Below, one piece after another: positions 17,917-34,585 of a stretch of 64,000 nucleotides of DNA (its first letter is position 1; the number at the start of each line of letters is the position of its first letter). The position numbers were made by a program, and so were the translations under genes. Source of the stretch: PSRJ01 sp963825305 (GTDB taxonomy: Bacteria; Acidobacteriota; Terriglobia; Bryobacterales; Bryobacteraceae); contig CAWGTA010000016.1 in assembly GCA_963825305.1 (NCBI GenBank), forward strand, positions 1 through 64,000. The letters run 5' to 3'. Under the pieces are notes generated by a model. That model searched no databases. It saw only the letters and a list, made by a program, of their open reading frames with translations, and had not been told where the DNA came from.

Positions 17917-19029
17917 TCAGCTCCATTCGTAAATTCGGTAGGTCTTGTACCGCTTCGCGCCCATCACCTCCAGGGAGCGATTCATTAAGACATTGTCCTC
18001 CAAAATCCAGGACATTTCGCATGGCCCGTAGCCCAGTTTTTGGGCGTTCCGGACGAGAGTAGCATAAAATCCGGCGGGAAGCCCCGAGGCACGGTGCTCC
18101 TCCACTACCCCCAGCGCCAGAACCCGTACACTATTGATCAAACGCTGATAGTACAGGATTTTCAGAAGTCCCGTGGGGAACAGCCGCCCCCCCGCGGGTT
18201 TCAGCGCCTGATTGATGTCCGGCAAGGCTAAAGCAAAACCCACCATGCGATCGCCCACCTCCCCGATGAGTACCAGTTCGGGCTTGAGAATCTGTTTCAT
18301 CTCCTTGCCCATCAGGTTGAACTCCTCGCGGGTCATGGGTATAAAGCCCCAGTTGCGGCTCCACGCCGCGGAGTAGACCTCCCAAACACGTGCAACTTCG
18401 CCTTCAAAGTCCTTCATGTTGATCGGGCGCACGCGAACCCCGTTTTTCGCGAATGCCCGCTTGGCCGCCCGCTCGATCTTTTCTGTCTGTACCTGGTCGG
18501 AGCGGCTGACGTACGCAAACAAATCTTTGGCTTTGTGTAAACCCGCCCGCTCCATCAGCGCGGGGTAGTACGGCGGATTGTATGTCATCATGACCATTGG
18601 GCTGGAGTCGAAGCCTTCGACCAGCATGCCGCACTCATAGTTCGTGGACGGGTTGACCGGCCCGCGCAAGCAGCGTGCGCCGCGATCCGATACCCATTGC
18701 CGGGCCCGCGTCAGTAGTGCCTCCGCCACTTCCGCGTCGTCCACGCACTCGAAGAACCCGAAGAATCCCGCCTCTTCGTTGTGGAACCGGTTATGGGCCC
18801 GGTCCACGATGGCTGCAATCCGGCCCACCGTACGTCCCGCGCGGCGCGCCAGAAAGAACTCAGCCTCCGCGTTCGCGTAGAAGGGATGCTTCCCGCGGTC
18901 CAGCAGCTCCTTGACCGCAATGCGCAAGGGAGGCACCCAATAGGAGTTGTTACGGTACAGCGTGTACGGCAGTTCCACAAATTCCCGGAGCGCCTTCTTG
19001 TCTGCCGTGACAACTTCAATTCCCTCCAA
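17917..19029 (-). CDS. GNAT-like N-acyltransferase, candidate bacterial ceramide synthase
   Basis: A 370-residue cytoplasmic protein of the acetyltransferase-like family characterised by RGPVNPSTNYECGMLVEGF, SSPMVMMTYNPPYYPALME and, in the C-terminal GNAT fold, VLALGVVEEHRASGLPAGFY. Caulobacter ceramide synthase (bCerS), which N-acylates 3-ketosphinganine with an acyl-CoA, is a GNAT-type protein encoded near spt and cerR; the same gene set here supports that role. Its start (19029) overlaps the end of the PAP2 gene by 14 bases, and its stop lies 5 bases before the synthase start, so the set is tightly coupled. Which acyl chain or exact substrate is used cannot be read from sequence. Confidence 0.75.
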   Translation of the reverse strand: MEGIEVVTADKKALREFVELPYTLYRNNSYWVPPLRIAVKELLDRGKHPFYANAEAEFFLARRAGRTVGRIAAIVDRAHNRFHNEEAGFFGFFECVDDAEVAEALLTRARQWVSDRGARCLRGPVNPSTNYECGMLVEGFDSSPMVMMTYNPPYYPALMERAGLHKAKDLFAYVSRSDQVQTEKIERAAKRAFAKNGVRVRPINMKDFEGEVARVWEVYSAAWSRNWGFIPMTREEFNLMGKEMKQILKPELVLIGEVGDRMVGFALALPDINQALKPAGGRLFPTGLLKILYYQRLINSVRVLALGVVEEHRASGLPAGFYATLVRNAQKLGYGPCEMSWILEDNVLMNRSLEVMGAKRYKTYRIYEWS

Positions 19030-19904
19030 CCTTAGCCCCTTTTGTTTTGAGCAGTTGATACACGGAAGGAGCGGCTATTAGTAGAAACGCAGCCACCACC
19101 ACCCCCGCGGCAACATCGATCGTATAGTGATATCGAAGATAAACTGTAGCAAAAATGATGCTTAAAGTGTAGGCAAAATAAGGGAAAAACAGCGGAATTG
19201 TTAGCTTTCGAGTGCTCCACCACGCCAGGATGGTGAGTTCCGTGTGACCGCTCGGGAAACAATCGTAGGCGGCCGATTCCAAACGGTCCAGTGTGCCCTG
19301 CATGCTTTGAAAGAACCAGAGCCCCTGCAAGGGCGCGTGCTGCAAATCCCTCAGCAGAAAACGCGGACCGCGCGCGGGAACGATCAGATATCCAACGTAG
19401 GAAACGAGATACCCAAGGGCAATCAGGAAAGCACAGTATTGAAAATCCTGGTAACGCTGTTTTCGCCAGAGCAGGAAAGGAATCAGCAGGACCGCCGGCA
19501 CAAATAGCGTGTACACGATCTGCAAAAATTCCGTTAACGCGGGGCTCGCGATGCGCTCCAGCCAGACGCTGGGATTGGCATGCCAGACGGAGCGATCCGC
19601 GGCGGCCAGCCACTCGTCTGCATACGGTATGGCGGACCGCCGGTATGAACATCGCCATTTCCTTGTAGCAGGACGCCACATAAATCAGCGGGTACCAGTG
19701 GCGGAAGAACCAGGTCGTGACGTTGGGCCGAAGGATTTCGTAGAACAGCAAGGCGGCGCCGAGAATGTGGAGAGCCAGCAGCCAGGGGGCCTCGGGCATC
19801 GAGCCCCACCAGCCCGCGATTACCACGACGGCAAACCCGAAATAGGCCAGGATCACTTTGTCCACGGGCCATAAGCGTGCCCACAGGGCTAATACTGCAG
19901 CCAA
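19016..19904 (-). pseudogene. PAP2-family membrane enzyme (Aur1-like), one frame break
   Basis: Two frames make one product. The first starts at ATG 19904 (MAAVLALWARLWPVDKVILA) with several transmembrane helices, up to SCYKEMAMFIPAV. Near 19637 the frame must change to continue with IPYADEWLAAADRSVW and the catalytic half: VPARGPRF (C1-like), DCFPSGHTELTILAWW (C2, SGH) and RYHYTIDVAAG (C3, His and Asp). This layout resembles PAP2_3/Aur1-type phosphotransferases more than simple soluble phosphatases. In this operon it could dephosphorylate a lipid or attach a head group to ceramide. The ATG overlaps the epimerase stop by 16 bases. One base change would restore it, so the break may be an assembly error. 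Confidence 0.72.
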
Positions 19905-20848
19905 CCGGCCTCCTTGTACCAGGCGAGCGTCTTAGCCAGTCCGTCTTCGAGTGAGGTGCGCGCTCGAAAGCCCCACTCGGCCGCTGCGCGCCCAGGATCA
20001 CAGGTCCAGCACATACATTGCGCTTCCAAGATCTTCTCACGGGAAATCACGCCCGGCTTGCCGGTGATCCGCGACCAGGCTTCGGCGCAAAATCCCACAG
20101 CGCGCGCGGCTGCAGGCGGCAGGCGTAGTGCCCGTGTTCGCCGGCCCATGATGGCGCCAGCCTGGGCAACCAATTCGCTCCAGGAGACAGCCTTGGGATG
20201 CGCCACAAAATAGGTCTTTCCGGCAACCGATGAATCGGCGCAGGCCAGCAGGGCTTCGGCGAGGTCCTTAACATAGATGAAGCTGAACCAGCGCTCTCCG
20301 CCGCCGATCTCCAGCGACCATCCCTTGCTGATGGGCTTTAGCATCTGTAATACATCACGGTCGCGCGGCCCGTAGACCACCGGCGGCCGCACGATCACCG
20401 CGTCGGGCAGCAAGTTTCGCACTGCGTTCTCACCTTCAAGCTTCGACTTGCCGTAGGCGGTAAGCGGGTGTGGTTCCGCGTCCTCCCGAAGCGGCTCGCC
20501 GTTCGGACTCGGTCCCGCCGCCGCCAGAGAACTGACATGCACCAGGCGGATTCCCTTCCCTTGCATGGCCCGCGCCAGGGTCTCGCTGGCCCGCGCATTG
20601 CCCGTATAGTAGTCGCCCGGGCGCAGCGCTTTCGTTACGCCGGCGAGGTGGATCACTATGTGCACCCCGCGGAGCGCCTCTTCCAGGCCCTCCCCTGTGC
20701 CCAGATCGCCTACCGCAATCGGTGCCGGCGACAGACTCCGGGTCGAACTGGTGCGCCGGACCAGGCAACGGAAATCGCCGCCGCGCTCGCGGAGCATCTC
20801 CACCAGGTGGCCGCCGACAAAGCCACTGGCGCCCGTTACCAAGTACAT
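19889..20848 (-). CDS. NAD-dependent epimerase/dehydratase, candidate ceramide reductase
   Basis: An extended short-chain dehydrogenase of 319 residues: Rossmann motif VTGASGFVGGHL at residues 4-15, VIHLAGVTKALRPGDYY, the catalytic LTAYGKSKLEGE (Tyr and Lys of YxxxK), VIVRPPVVYGPRDRD and FSFIYVKDLAEALL. This is the subgroup of 3-beta-hydroxysteroid dehydrogenase-like enzymes that includes Caulobacter CerR, which reduces the 3-keto group of oxidized ceramide. Placement next to the synthase and N-acyltransferase supports that role. Its ATG overlaps the stop of the DUF3047 gene at 20848. Sugar epimerization is the main alternative, but no sugar genes are near. Confidence 0.78.
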   Translation of the reverse strand: MYLVTGASGFVGGHLVEMLRERGGDFRCLVRRTSSTRSLSPAPIAVGDLGTGEGLEEALRGVHIVIHLAGVTKALRPGDYYTGNARASETLARAMQGKGIRLVHVSSLAAAGPSPNGEPLREDAEPHPLTAYGKSKLEGENAVRNLLPDAVIVRPPVVYGPRDRDVLQMLKPISKGWSLEIGGGERWFSFIYVKDLAEALLACADSSVAGKTYFVAHPKAVSWSELVAQAGAIMGRRTRALRLPPAAARAVGFCAEAWSRITGKPGVISREKILEAQCMCWTCDPGRAAAEWGFRARTSLEDGLAKTLAWYKEAGWLQY

Positions 20849-21516
20849 TATTCAGGCTTGTTGCGGAATACCACTTCGCCGATCAAGCTTTCGGCCGTGG
20901 TGCCGGTGTGCTGCGAGTTGATCTGGATGCGCAGACCCTTCACATGCGGCGCAGTTTTGCCATAAGCACGTTCGTAGTCGGCCGCCACATCGCGTATCTC
21001 CGGCAGCCAGCGATTCACGTCCATTGCGCCCGATTCGCAGACCACCGCAAAAATGTGGACCAGCGGAATGGAACTGGCGGCTTGCATGGTGCCCTTGGGA
21101 GCCGTAGTGTCCCAAATGTAGGTCAGAACATGCCGGTCCGTGAACCCCACCATCACCTGTGCCGCCTGGTCATCCGTCCAGGAGTGCCGGAAATCTCCCC
21201 CCGCCGGCAACTCGACCACTCTCCACCGCCAGGTGAGGTACCGCGTTTCGTACGGATCGACATCGACATCGCGCTCCAGAGCGAAGGAGGATCGTACGCT
21301 CTTCAAGTGCAGACAGGACCCGTCGGCGGCGGCGCAGGTGGATATGATCGGCTTGCCGTGATTGACTTTGATCTGCCAGTCAGAAGGCGGGTGTCCGTCG
21401 CCCCAAGCCTGTGGATTGAAGACCATCACAGCCAACTGGGACGTCCGCGCCAAGTCACTGAACAGAAACAGAGTTAGCAAGAATAACAGGTGGATGCGTC
21501 GCAAGAAACCCCTCAC
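20848..21516 (-). CDS. DUF3047 secreted protein heading the sphingolipid-type operon
   Basis: 222 residues with an N-terminal signal peptide (LLFLLTLFLFSDLA). The rest is a beta-rich DUF3047 domain: FALERDVDVDPYETRYLTWR, WRVVELPAGGDFRHSWTDDQ, YIWDTTAPKGTM, and a C-terminal strand pair ESLIGEVVFRNKPE. The biochemical function of this family is unknown to me. It is the first gene of a five-gene overlapping series with cerR-like, PAP2, N-acyltransferase and spt-like genes, so an envelope role connected with the lipid product is likely but inferred. Confidence 0.75.
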   Translation of the reverse strand: MRGFLRRIHLLFLLTLFLFSDLARTSQLAVMVFNPQAWGDGHPPSDWQIKVNHGKPIISTCAAADGSCLHLKSVRSSFALERDVDVDPYETRYLTWRWRVVELPAGGDFRHSWTDDQAAQVMVGFTDRHVLTYIWDTTAPKGTMQAASSIPLVHIFAVVCESGAMDVNRWLPEIRDVAADYERAYGKTAPHVKGLRIQINSQHTGTTAESLIGEVVFRNKPE

Positions 21517-21584
21517 CGCGGCAAGTACCCCTATATAGTACCGCAGGGCGTTATCGGTTTGCGACGATAACGATGCTAGCAGGG

Positions 21585-22083
21585 CTATTCGAACAGTTCC
21601 GGGAGGGGGACGACGATCTCGGGATCCTGGGTTCGAAGCTCGCTGATTTCGCTTAGCGTGCCCGGCATCGATCGGTAGGCCTTGCGGGTGGCGGGGTCGA
21701 GAATCCAGACGTAGGGGACACCGAAGTTCAGGTAGTCCTGGACACGTTGCTGCATTTCGGAGAGGCGGTCTTCCTGCGACAGGATTTCGATGCAGATGAA
21801 GGGCGGCGTGCGGAAGATTTGCTCGGTGGGTTCACCTTTTACGACGCACACATCAGGGACGCGAAACCGCGTGGGGGAAACCTGAACGCGCTGCTCGGGA
21901 ACGGCACGAAGTGCCCCACTGCTTCCGCCTGACTTCGAAGTAGAGGAATACCGCTCCCTGCAAGCGAGCGTGGTCGTATTGGCCCAAATTCCGCTCCACC
22001 ACTACCCCGTCCACGTAATCGCAATCGGGACGATAGCTGGTGGAGAGATATTCCCTCACGCTCACCAATTCGCTGGTAGCCAT
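21585..22083 (-). pseudogene. Uma2-family (DUF820) PD-(D/E)XK-like protein, frameshifted
   Basis: Start ATG 22083 (MATSELVSVREYLSTSYRPD, then CDYVDGVVVERNLG and YDHARLQGAVFLYF). Near 21900 the frame breaks. The continuation VPEQRVQVSPTRFRVPDVCV leads into KGEPTEQIFRTPPFICIEIL with the nuclease-like E-x-L, and YLNFGVPYVWILDPATRKAY, ending at 21585. The parts join into one normal Uma2 protein of about 165 residues. These proteins have a restriction-endonuclease-like fold and are numerous in Acidobacteria and Cyanobacteria; the cellular role is unknown. It is not evidence of a defence system. Confidence 0.75.
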
Positions 22084-22141
22084 AAAAAAGCAAACGGCAC
22101 GCGAACGTGCCGTCCCTCCAAGTTCAACTATAGCCTGCAAC

Positions 22142-22201
22142 TGTGGGCAACGCCATGCGCTGCCCGGAAGTCAGCGGGGCAGCGCATGGCGCTGCCCCAC
22201 A
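22142..22201. repeat. Palindromic repeat downstream of rpoC
   Basis: A perfect 14-bp stem GCCATGCGCTGCCC (22152-22165) / GGGCAGCGCATGGC (22177-22190) lies within outer arms TGTGGG and CCCCACA. It follows the rpoC stop by 15 bases on the transcript and could act as a terminator, though no T-run follows. Similar TGTGG...GC-rich palindromes occur at 59409 and elsewhere. Confidence 0.65.
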
Positions 22202-22204
22202 ATA

Positions 22205-26413
<4,209 letters not shown>

Positions 26414-26450
26414 AATTGCCTCCAGTTCTCAATAGATCCCAAAACCCGTT

Positions 26451-26526
26451 GCCGCAGATGATCCAGATGATCACTGATCAGCACAATCAGCCTCAGCGAT
26501 CCGCGTTCATCTGCGTTATCTGTGGC
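26451..26526. repeat. Imperfect palindromic repeat in the rpoB-rpoC gap
   Basis: GCCGCAGATGATCCAGATGA (26451-26470) is partly complementary to TCATCTGCGTTATCTGTGGC (26507-26526), with about four mismatches. The 'CAGATGA...TCATCTG..TTATCTGTGGC' text resembles a repeat seen between genes in many environmental bacterial genomes. It fills most of the gap between two co-transcribed essential genes. Confidence 0.6.
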
Positions 26527-26544
26527 TGAATACTGACTACTACT

Positions 26545-30846
<4,302 letters not shown>

Positions 30847-31250
30847 TCGTTTACTCCTGACGGCCGAACAGCCGAAGCAAAGAAACTGCGCTTACCAGCA
30901 CAAAGCCAACGACGCCGCGGAAAGAGCAACCTTCCGCAGCGCCGAGTGAAGTAGAAACAAGGGCAGGTGGTGATTAGGTTCGTGAGCGATGCGCGCGACA
31001 AAAACGGAATTTGTGGAGTTGGAGACGCTAGAATCCTGAATTCCGATCACCTCAGCGCGTACGCACAAAGATCCCCTCTTTGCGGTTCCGCCGGAACAGC
31101 AATTGTAATACCAGGATTCCTGAATCACAGTCACCAATGGGATCGAATCCGGCTGAATCCAAGCCCAACTATTTACATTAGCAGGACTTCCGCCCTGCGT
31201 CAAATGCCACAAATACCGCCACGCCGACGGCCCCGACCGCCAGCGAAAAT
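30847..31250. other. rplL-rpoB intergenic region
   Basis: 404 bases between the ribosomal protein genes and rpoB. Many bacteria have an attenuator and RNase III site here. I could not identify a clear terminator hairpin or promoter; no tRNA or credible small gene is present. Confidence 0.4.
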
Positions 31251-31634
31251 TTACTTAACTTCCACGGTCGCGCCGGCGTCGGTGAATTTCTTCTTGATGG
31301 TCTCAGCCTCGTCCTTGCTGACACCTTCCTTAATCGGCTTGGGGGCGCCATCCACCAGGTCCTTGGCTTCCTTCAGGCCCAGGCTCGTGACCTCGCGTAC
31401 CGCCTTAATCACGTTGATCTTGTTCGCGCCAGCCGCCGTCAGGATGACGTTAAACTCGGTCTTCTCTTCGACTGCCGGAGCCGCCGCTGCCGCCGCGCCG
31501 CCACCCGCTACCATGACTGGAGCTGCCGCCGCCGCCGAAACGCCCAACTTCTCTTCGAGCATCTTGACGAGCTGAGAGGCCTCCAGCAGCGTCAAGCCTT
31601 GAATCTGATCCGCAATTGCGTTAATATCCGCCAT
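31251..31634 (-). CDS. rplL: 50S ribosomal protein L7/L12
   Basis: 127 residues, the normal length. N-terminal dimerisation helices (IADQIQGLTLLEASQLVKML), an Ala-rich hinge (residues about 35-58) and the C-terminal factor-binding domain (KTEFNVILTAAGANKINVIK, LGLKEAKDLVDGAPKPIKEG). It recruits GTPase translation factors to the ribosomal stalk. It lies behind rplJ, separated by 113 bases that contain short repeats rather than the usual short spacer. Confidence 0.97.
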   Translation of the reverse strand: MADINAIADQIQGLTLLEASQLVKMLEEKLGVSAAAAAPVMVAGGGAAAAAAPAVEEKTEFNVILTAAGANKINVIKAVREVTSLGLKEAKDLVDGAPKPIKEGVSKDEAETIKKKFTDAGATVEVK

Positions 31635-31659
31635 TTTTCTGAACTCACTCCTTAAATAA

Positions 31660-31752
31660 AGCTCTCAGTTTTCAGTCAACAGTTTTCAGTCAACAGTGAC
31701 CGCGGCCTTGGGCCTTAGCTGATCACTGACAACTGATAACTGAAAACTCATT
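31660..31752. repeat. CAGTTTTCAGTCAA repeats between rplJ and rplL
   Basis: Two direct copies of CAGTTTTCAGTCAACAGT-like text (about 31667-31697) face an inverted group CTGACAACTGATAACTGAAAACT (partly quoted) at 31726-31748. Together they can form a long imperfect hairpin around CCGCGGCCTTGGGCC. The same repeat type is found at 15437-15540 and 36675-36755. Confidence 0.55.
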
Positions 31753-32272
31753 GAAACTTGTTCTCTTTCACACCCTGATCCACCACCACCGCGAGATTTC
31801 TCCCCACCGCGTTCATCGCGGTCACCAGGCGCTGCGCCGGCGCATTCATCAGGAACAGCAGCTTGGCGAAAATCTCCTCCTTGGGAGGCATGTTGGCCAG
31901 GTCGGTAATCGCTTTAATGTCGATTACCCGGCCTTCCACCAGACCGGCCTTGAAGGTGAAGCTGGGATTCAGTTTCGCGTAAGCCGTGAGCGCCTTCGCC
32001 AGGGCTACCGGATCTTTGGTGGTGTATGCCAGCGAGGTCATGCCCCGCAGCCCTTTGAGCACGGCCTCGGCCGCCGTTCCCTCGGCCGCGATCTCAGCCA
32101 CGTTGTTCTTGATTACGCGATACTTGCCGCCCGCCGCCCGCACCGTCTTGCGCAGCTCGAAATCCTGATCCACCCGCAGCTTCTCGTAGCCCGTCACGAA
32201 CAGGTTCTTCGACTGCTCCAGATCCTGGTGCAAAGACTCGACATCTTTCTTTTTTTCGTCCTTGTTTTTCAT
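31748..32272 (-). CDS. rplJ: 50S ribosomal protein L10
   Basis: 174 residues, typical. Seen: LHQDLEQSKNLFVTGYEKLR, the conserved RAAGGKYRVIKNNVAEIAAE, GLRGMTSLAYTTKDPVALAK and the C-terminal L7/L12-binding helix region (PAQRLVTAMNAVGRNLAVVV). Forms the stalk base and is the usual translational repressor of this operon. Only 17 bases separate it from rplA, so the long L10 leader found in many bacteria is absent here. Confidence 0.97.
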   Translation of the reverse strand: MKNKDEKKKDVESLHQDLEQSKNLFVTGYEKLRVDQDFELRKTVRAAGGKYRVIKNNVAEIAAEGTAAEAVLKGLRGMTSLAYTTKDPVALAKALTAYAKLNPSFTFKAGLVEGRVIDIKAITDLANMPPKEEIFAKLLFLMNAPAQRLVTAMNAVGRNLAVVVDQGVKENKFQ

Positions 32273-32289
32273 CGGAATACCTATCCGGC

Positions 32290-33006
32290 CTAATTCTGAG
32301 CTGTCGCCTTCACGCTAAATGGCGTCGTGTCGATCGCCAGTCCCGGGCTCATCGTCGAGCACAGTGTAGCGCTCCTGACGTACTTGCCTTTGGCCACCGC
32401 CGGCTTGGCTTTGATCACCGCCGTGATCAGGCTAGCGGCGTTTTCCACCAGCTTGTCCGCGTCGAAACTGATCTTGCCCACGGGAGCGTGGATGATGCCC
32501 GTCTTGTCCACACGGAACTCGACTTTACCAGCCTTCACTTCTTTCACAGCCTTAGCCACGTCCGTCGTCACGGTGCCGGTCTTGGGGTTCGGCATCAGCC
32601 CGCGCGGGCCCAAAATCTTGCCGAGCTTGCCCACCGATCGCATCATGTCGGGAGTGGCGACCACAGCATCGTAGTCCGTCCAGCTCTCGGACTGAATCTT
32701 GTTGACCATATCCTCGCCGCCTACGAAGTCGGCGCCGGCCTCTTCGGCCTCTTTCAGTTTGTCGCCGCTGGCAATCACCAGCACCTTTTTGGATTTCCCC
32801 AGACCGTTCGGCATCAGCACCGTGCCGCGCACCATCTGGTCGGCATGCTTGGGATCGACGCCCAATCTCATGTGAACTTCGACGGTCTCGTCGAACTTCG
32901 CGAACTTGATCTTCTTGAGAAGCGGAACCGCCTCTTCGAGTTGATACTCGCGGGCCTCTACCTGCTTCCGTGCGGATTGATATTGTTTACCTGGATGGTG
33001 TGCCAT
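32290..33006 (-). CDS. rplA: 50S ribosomal protein L1
   Basis: 238 residues. Seen: SARKQVEAREYQLEEAVPLL, FDETVEVHMRLGVDPKHADQ, RGTVLMPNGLGKSKKVLVIA, the signature LGPRGLMPNPKTGTVTTDVA, and VEFRVDKTGIIHAPVGKISF. Binds 23S rRNA at the L1 stalk and the E site. It is the first gene of the leftward rplA-rplJ-rplL-rpoB-rpoC series; rplK, nusG and secE, which normally precede it, are absent, and a rightward secreted-protein gene begins 167 bases away. A promoter should therefore lie in 33007-33172. Confidence 0.96.
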   Translation of the reverse strand: MAHHPGKQYQSARKQVEAREYQLEEAVPLLKKIKFAKFDETVEVHMRLGVDPKHADQMVRGTVLMPNGLGKSKKVLVIASGDKLKEAEEAGADFVGGEDMVNKIQSESWTDYDAVVATPDMMRSVGKLGKILGPRGLMPNPKTGTVTTDVAKAVKEVKAGKVEFRVDKTGIIHAPVGKISFDADKLVENAASLITAVIKAKPAVAKGKYVRSATLCSTMSPGLAIDTTPFSVKATAQN

Positions 33007-33172
33007 ACGACCTCATTGGTGCAAGCGGTTCATTCCCAAAAAGGGACAAACCTCCCACTGAGCCTAAAAAGGGACGAAATGAGGATAACAGATCGGGCTG
33101 GGTCCTGTCTACCGCCGGTCCGCAACCGTTGCCGCCTTCTTTGATATATTGGCTCGACAAGTGGAGCGCACG

Positions 33173-34195
33173 ATGCGAATCAACTTCATATTGGCAGCCT
33201 TCGTGGCCCTTAGCGCGGCGCTCGCCCAGGAGCCTCCCGCTCCCACCGGCCCCTCCACGGCCATCCAACGGCGAGCCGCACCGCCAGTCCGCATCACCAA
33301 ATTCACTGCGGAACCTGGCTCCGCCCAAGCCGGACAGACCGTCACGTTGATCTGGGCCACGGAAAATCCCAACACCGTTGCCATCGATCCGGGCTTGGGC
33401 CGCGTCCGGCCGCGCGGCAGCCGTGCCGTCACACCCGCCGCCACCACCACCTACACCATCACCGCAACCGGTCCGAACAATACGACCGTCACCAAGTCCG
33501 TCACCGTCACCGTCGCTGGGAACACCGCAGTCACCGCTGCCGCGGAACCCGCCAAGCGCGAAATCCGCCGCATGCCCGACGGCCATCCCGACCTCTCCGG
33601 CGTCTACAACTCCGCCGCCATCGTGCGCGGACCCGCTTCCACTGACGCACAAGCCGCTCCCGCCGCTCCCGTCCTCAAACCCGGCGCCGAGAAATTCAAA
33701 GTGGTGCGCGGTCCCCAGGACACCGGCCTCTACGCCGACTGCATGCCCACCGGCGTGCCCGGCGCATTCTTCGTGCCCTACCAGTGGCAAATCGTGCAGG
33801 GCATCGACCGCATCGTGATGCTGTACGAATATCCGCACCTGTTTCGCGTGATCCCCACCGGCGGCGGGCCGCATCAAGTCGATCTCGATCCCACCTGGAT
33901 GGGCGATTCCATCGGGCATTGGGAAGGAGACACACTGGTGGTCGACACCGTGGACTTCAATGAAAAGACCGAGCTTCCCGGCGGTTTCCGGCACACCGAA
34001 GCGCTGCATGTGGTCGAACGATTCCACCGCGCCGATTTCGAGACCATGGAATACCAGGCCACCATCGACGATCCCAATGTGTTTGTGAAACCCTGGACGA
34101 TCGTCCGCACTTTTCCGCTGCGCACCGATCTCGACAAGGTGGACGAATTTGTTTGCGAGAACAATAAGGATTACAAGAGCCTGTTCGGCAAGTGA
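33173..34195 (+). CDS. Secreted 'GHPDLSG...GDTLVVD' family protein with Ig-like N-terminal domain
   Basis: 340 residues from ATG 33173, which starts a clear signal peptide (MRINFILAAFVALSAALAQ); the frame opens slightly earlier. After a short linker there is a small beta domain (VRITKFTAEPGSAQAGQTVT, LIWATENPNTVAID). The core then carries DGHPDLSGVYNS, YADCMPTGVPGAFFVPYQWQ, MGDSIGHWEGDTLVVDTVDF and GGFRHTEALHVVERF. Two relatives are in this window (54417-55223 and 62539-63468). The family is abundant in soil acidobacteria; no function is known to me. The stop overlaps the GTG of the next gene (GTGA). Confidence 0.8.
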   Translation: MRINFILAAFVALSAALAQEPPAPTGPSTAIQRRAAPPVRITKFTAEPGSAQAGQTVTLIWATENPNTVAIDPGLGRVRPRGSRAVTPAATTTYTITATGPNNTTVTKSVTVTVAGNTAVTAAAEPAKREIRRMPDGHPDLSGVYNSAAIVRGPASTDAQAAPAAPVLKPGAEKFKVVRGPQDTGLYADCMPTGVPGAFFVPYQWQIVQGIDRIVMLYEYPHLFRVIPTGGGPHQVDLDPTWMGDSIGHWEGDTLVVDTVDFNEKTELPGGFRHTEALHVVERFHRADFETMEYQATIDDPNVFVKPWTIVRTFPLRTDLDKVDEFVCENNKDYKSLFGK

Positions 34196-34585
34196 CGCTC
34201 AAAAACTCCTGGCTGTTCCCAGCCCTCCAATCGCTGCACGTCGCCGGCCTGGCGCTCCTGGTCGGGGCCATTGTGCTTCTCGATCTCCGCTTGCTCGGTT
34301 GGGCCCTCCGTCGGCAGACGGTTCCCGAAGTGGCGGCGCAGGTCCGCCCCTGGATCCATCGCGGCCTCGCCACCATGCTGATCACAGGGCCCATACTTTT
34401 CTCGGCCGACATCGCCCGTTACCTGCACAACCCGGCCTTCCTTATTAAGATGGCGCTGATGCTGCTGGCGCTGGTCTGTCAGTTCGCCCCGCGCCAGGGA
34501 CGACTGACCGCCGTCATCTCGCTTGGTGCTTTGGACCTCGGTCGTACTGGCTGGCCGGGCCATCGCCGATTTCGACATTTTTTGA
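34192..34585 (+). pseudogene. Four-helix membrane protein, frameshifted near the end
   Basis: Starts with GTG 34192 overlapping the preceding stop. Hydrophobic helices are visible: SLHVAGLALLVGAIVLLDLR, GLATMLITGPILFSADIARY, and IKMALMLLALVCQFAPRQGR. Near 34530 the frame breaks: VLWTSVVLAGRAIADFDIF and the stop TGA (34583-34585) continue in another frame, giving about 130 residues. Resembles small acidobacterial membrane proteins of the DUF6644 type, from memory. The next gene's ATG overlaps this stop by one base, so the two were a coupled pair. Confidence 0.65.

Noticed and set aside
21585..22083. Restriction or other defence nuclease
   Set aside because: Uma2/DUF820 proteins have a nuclease-like fold but no demonstrated defence role, and no methylase or defence partner is present.
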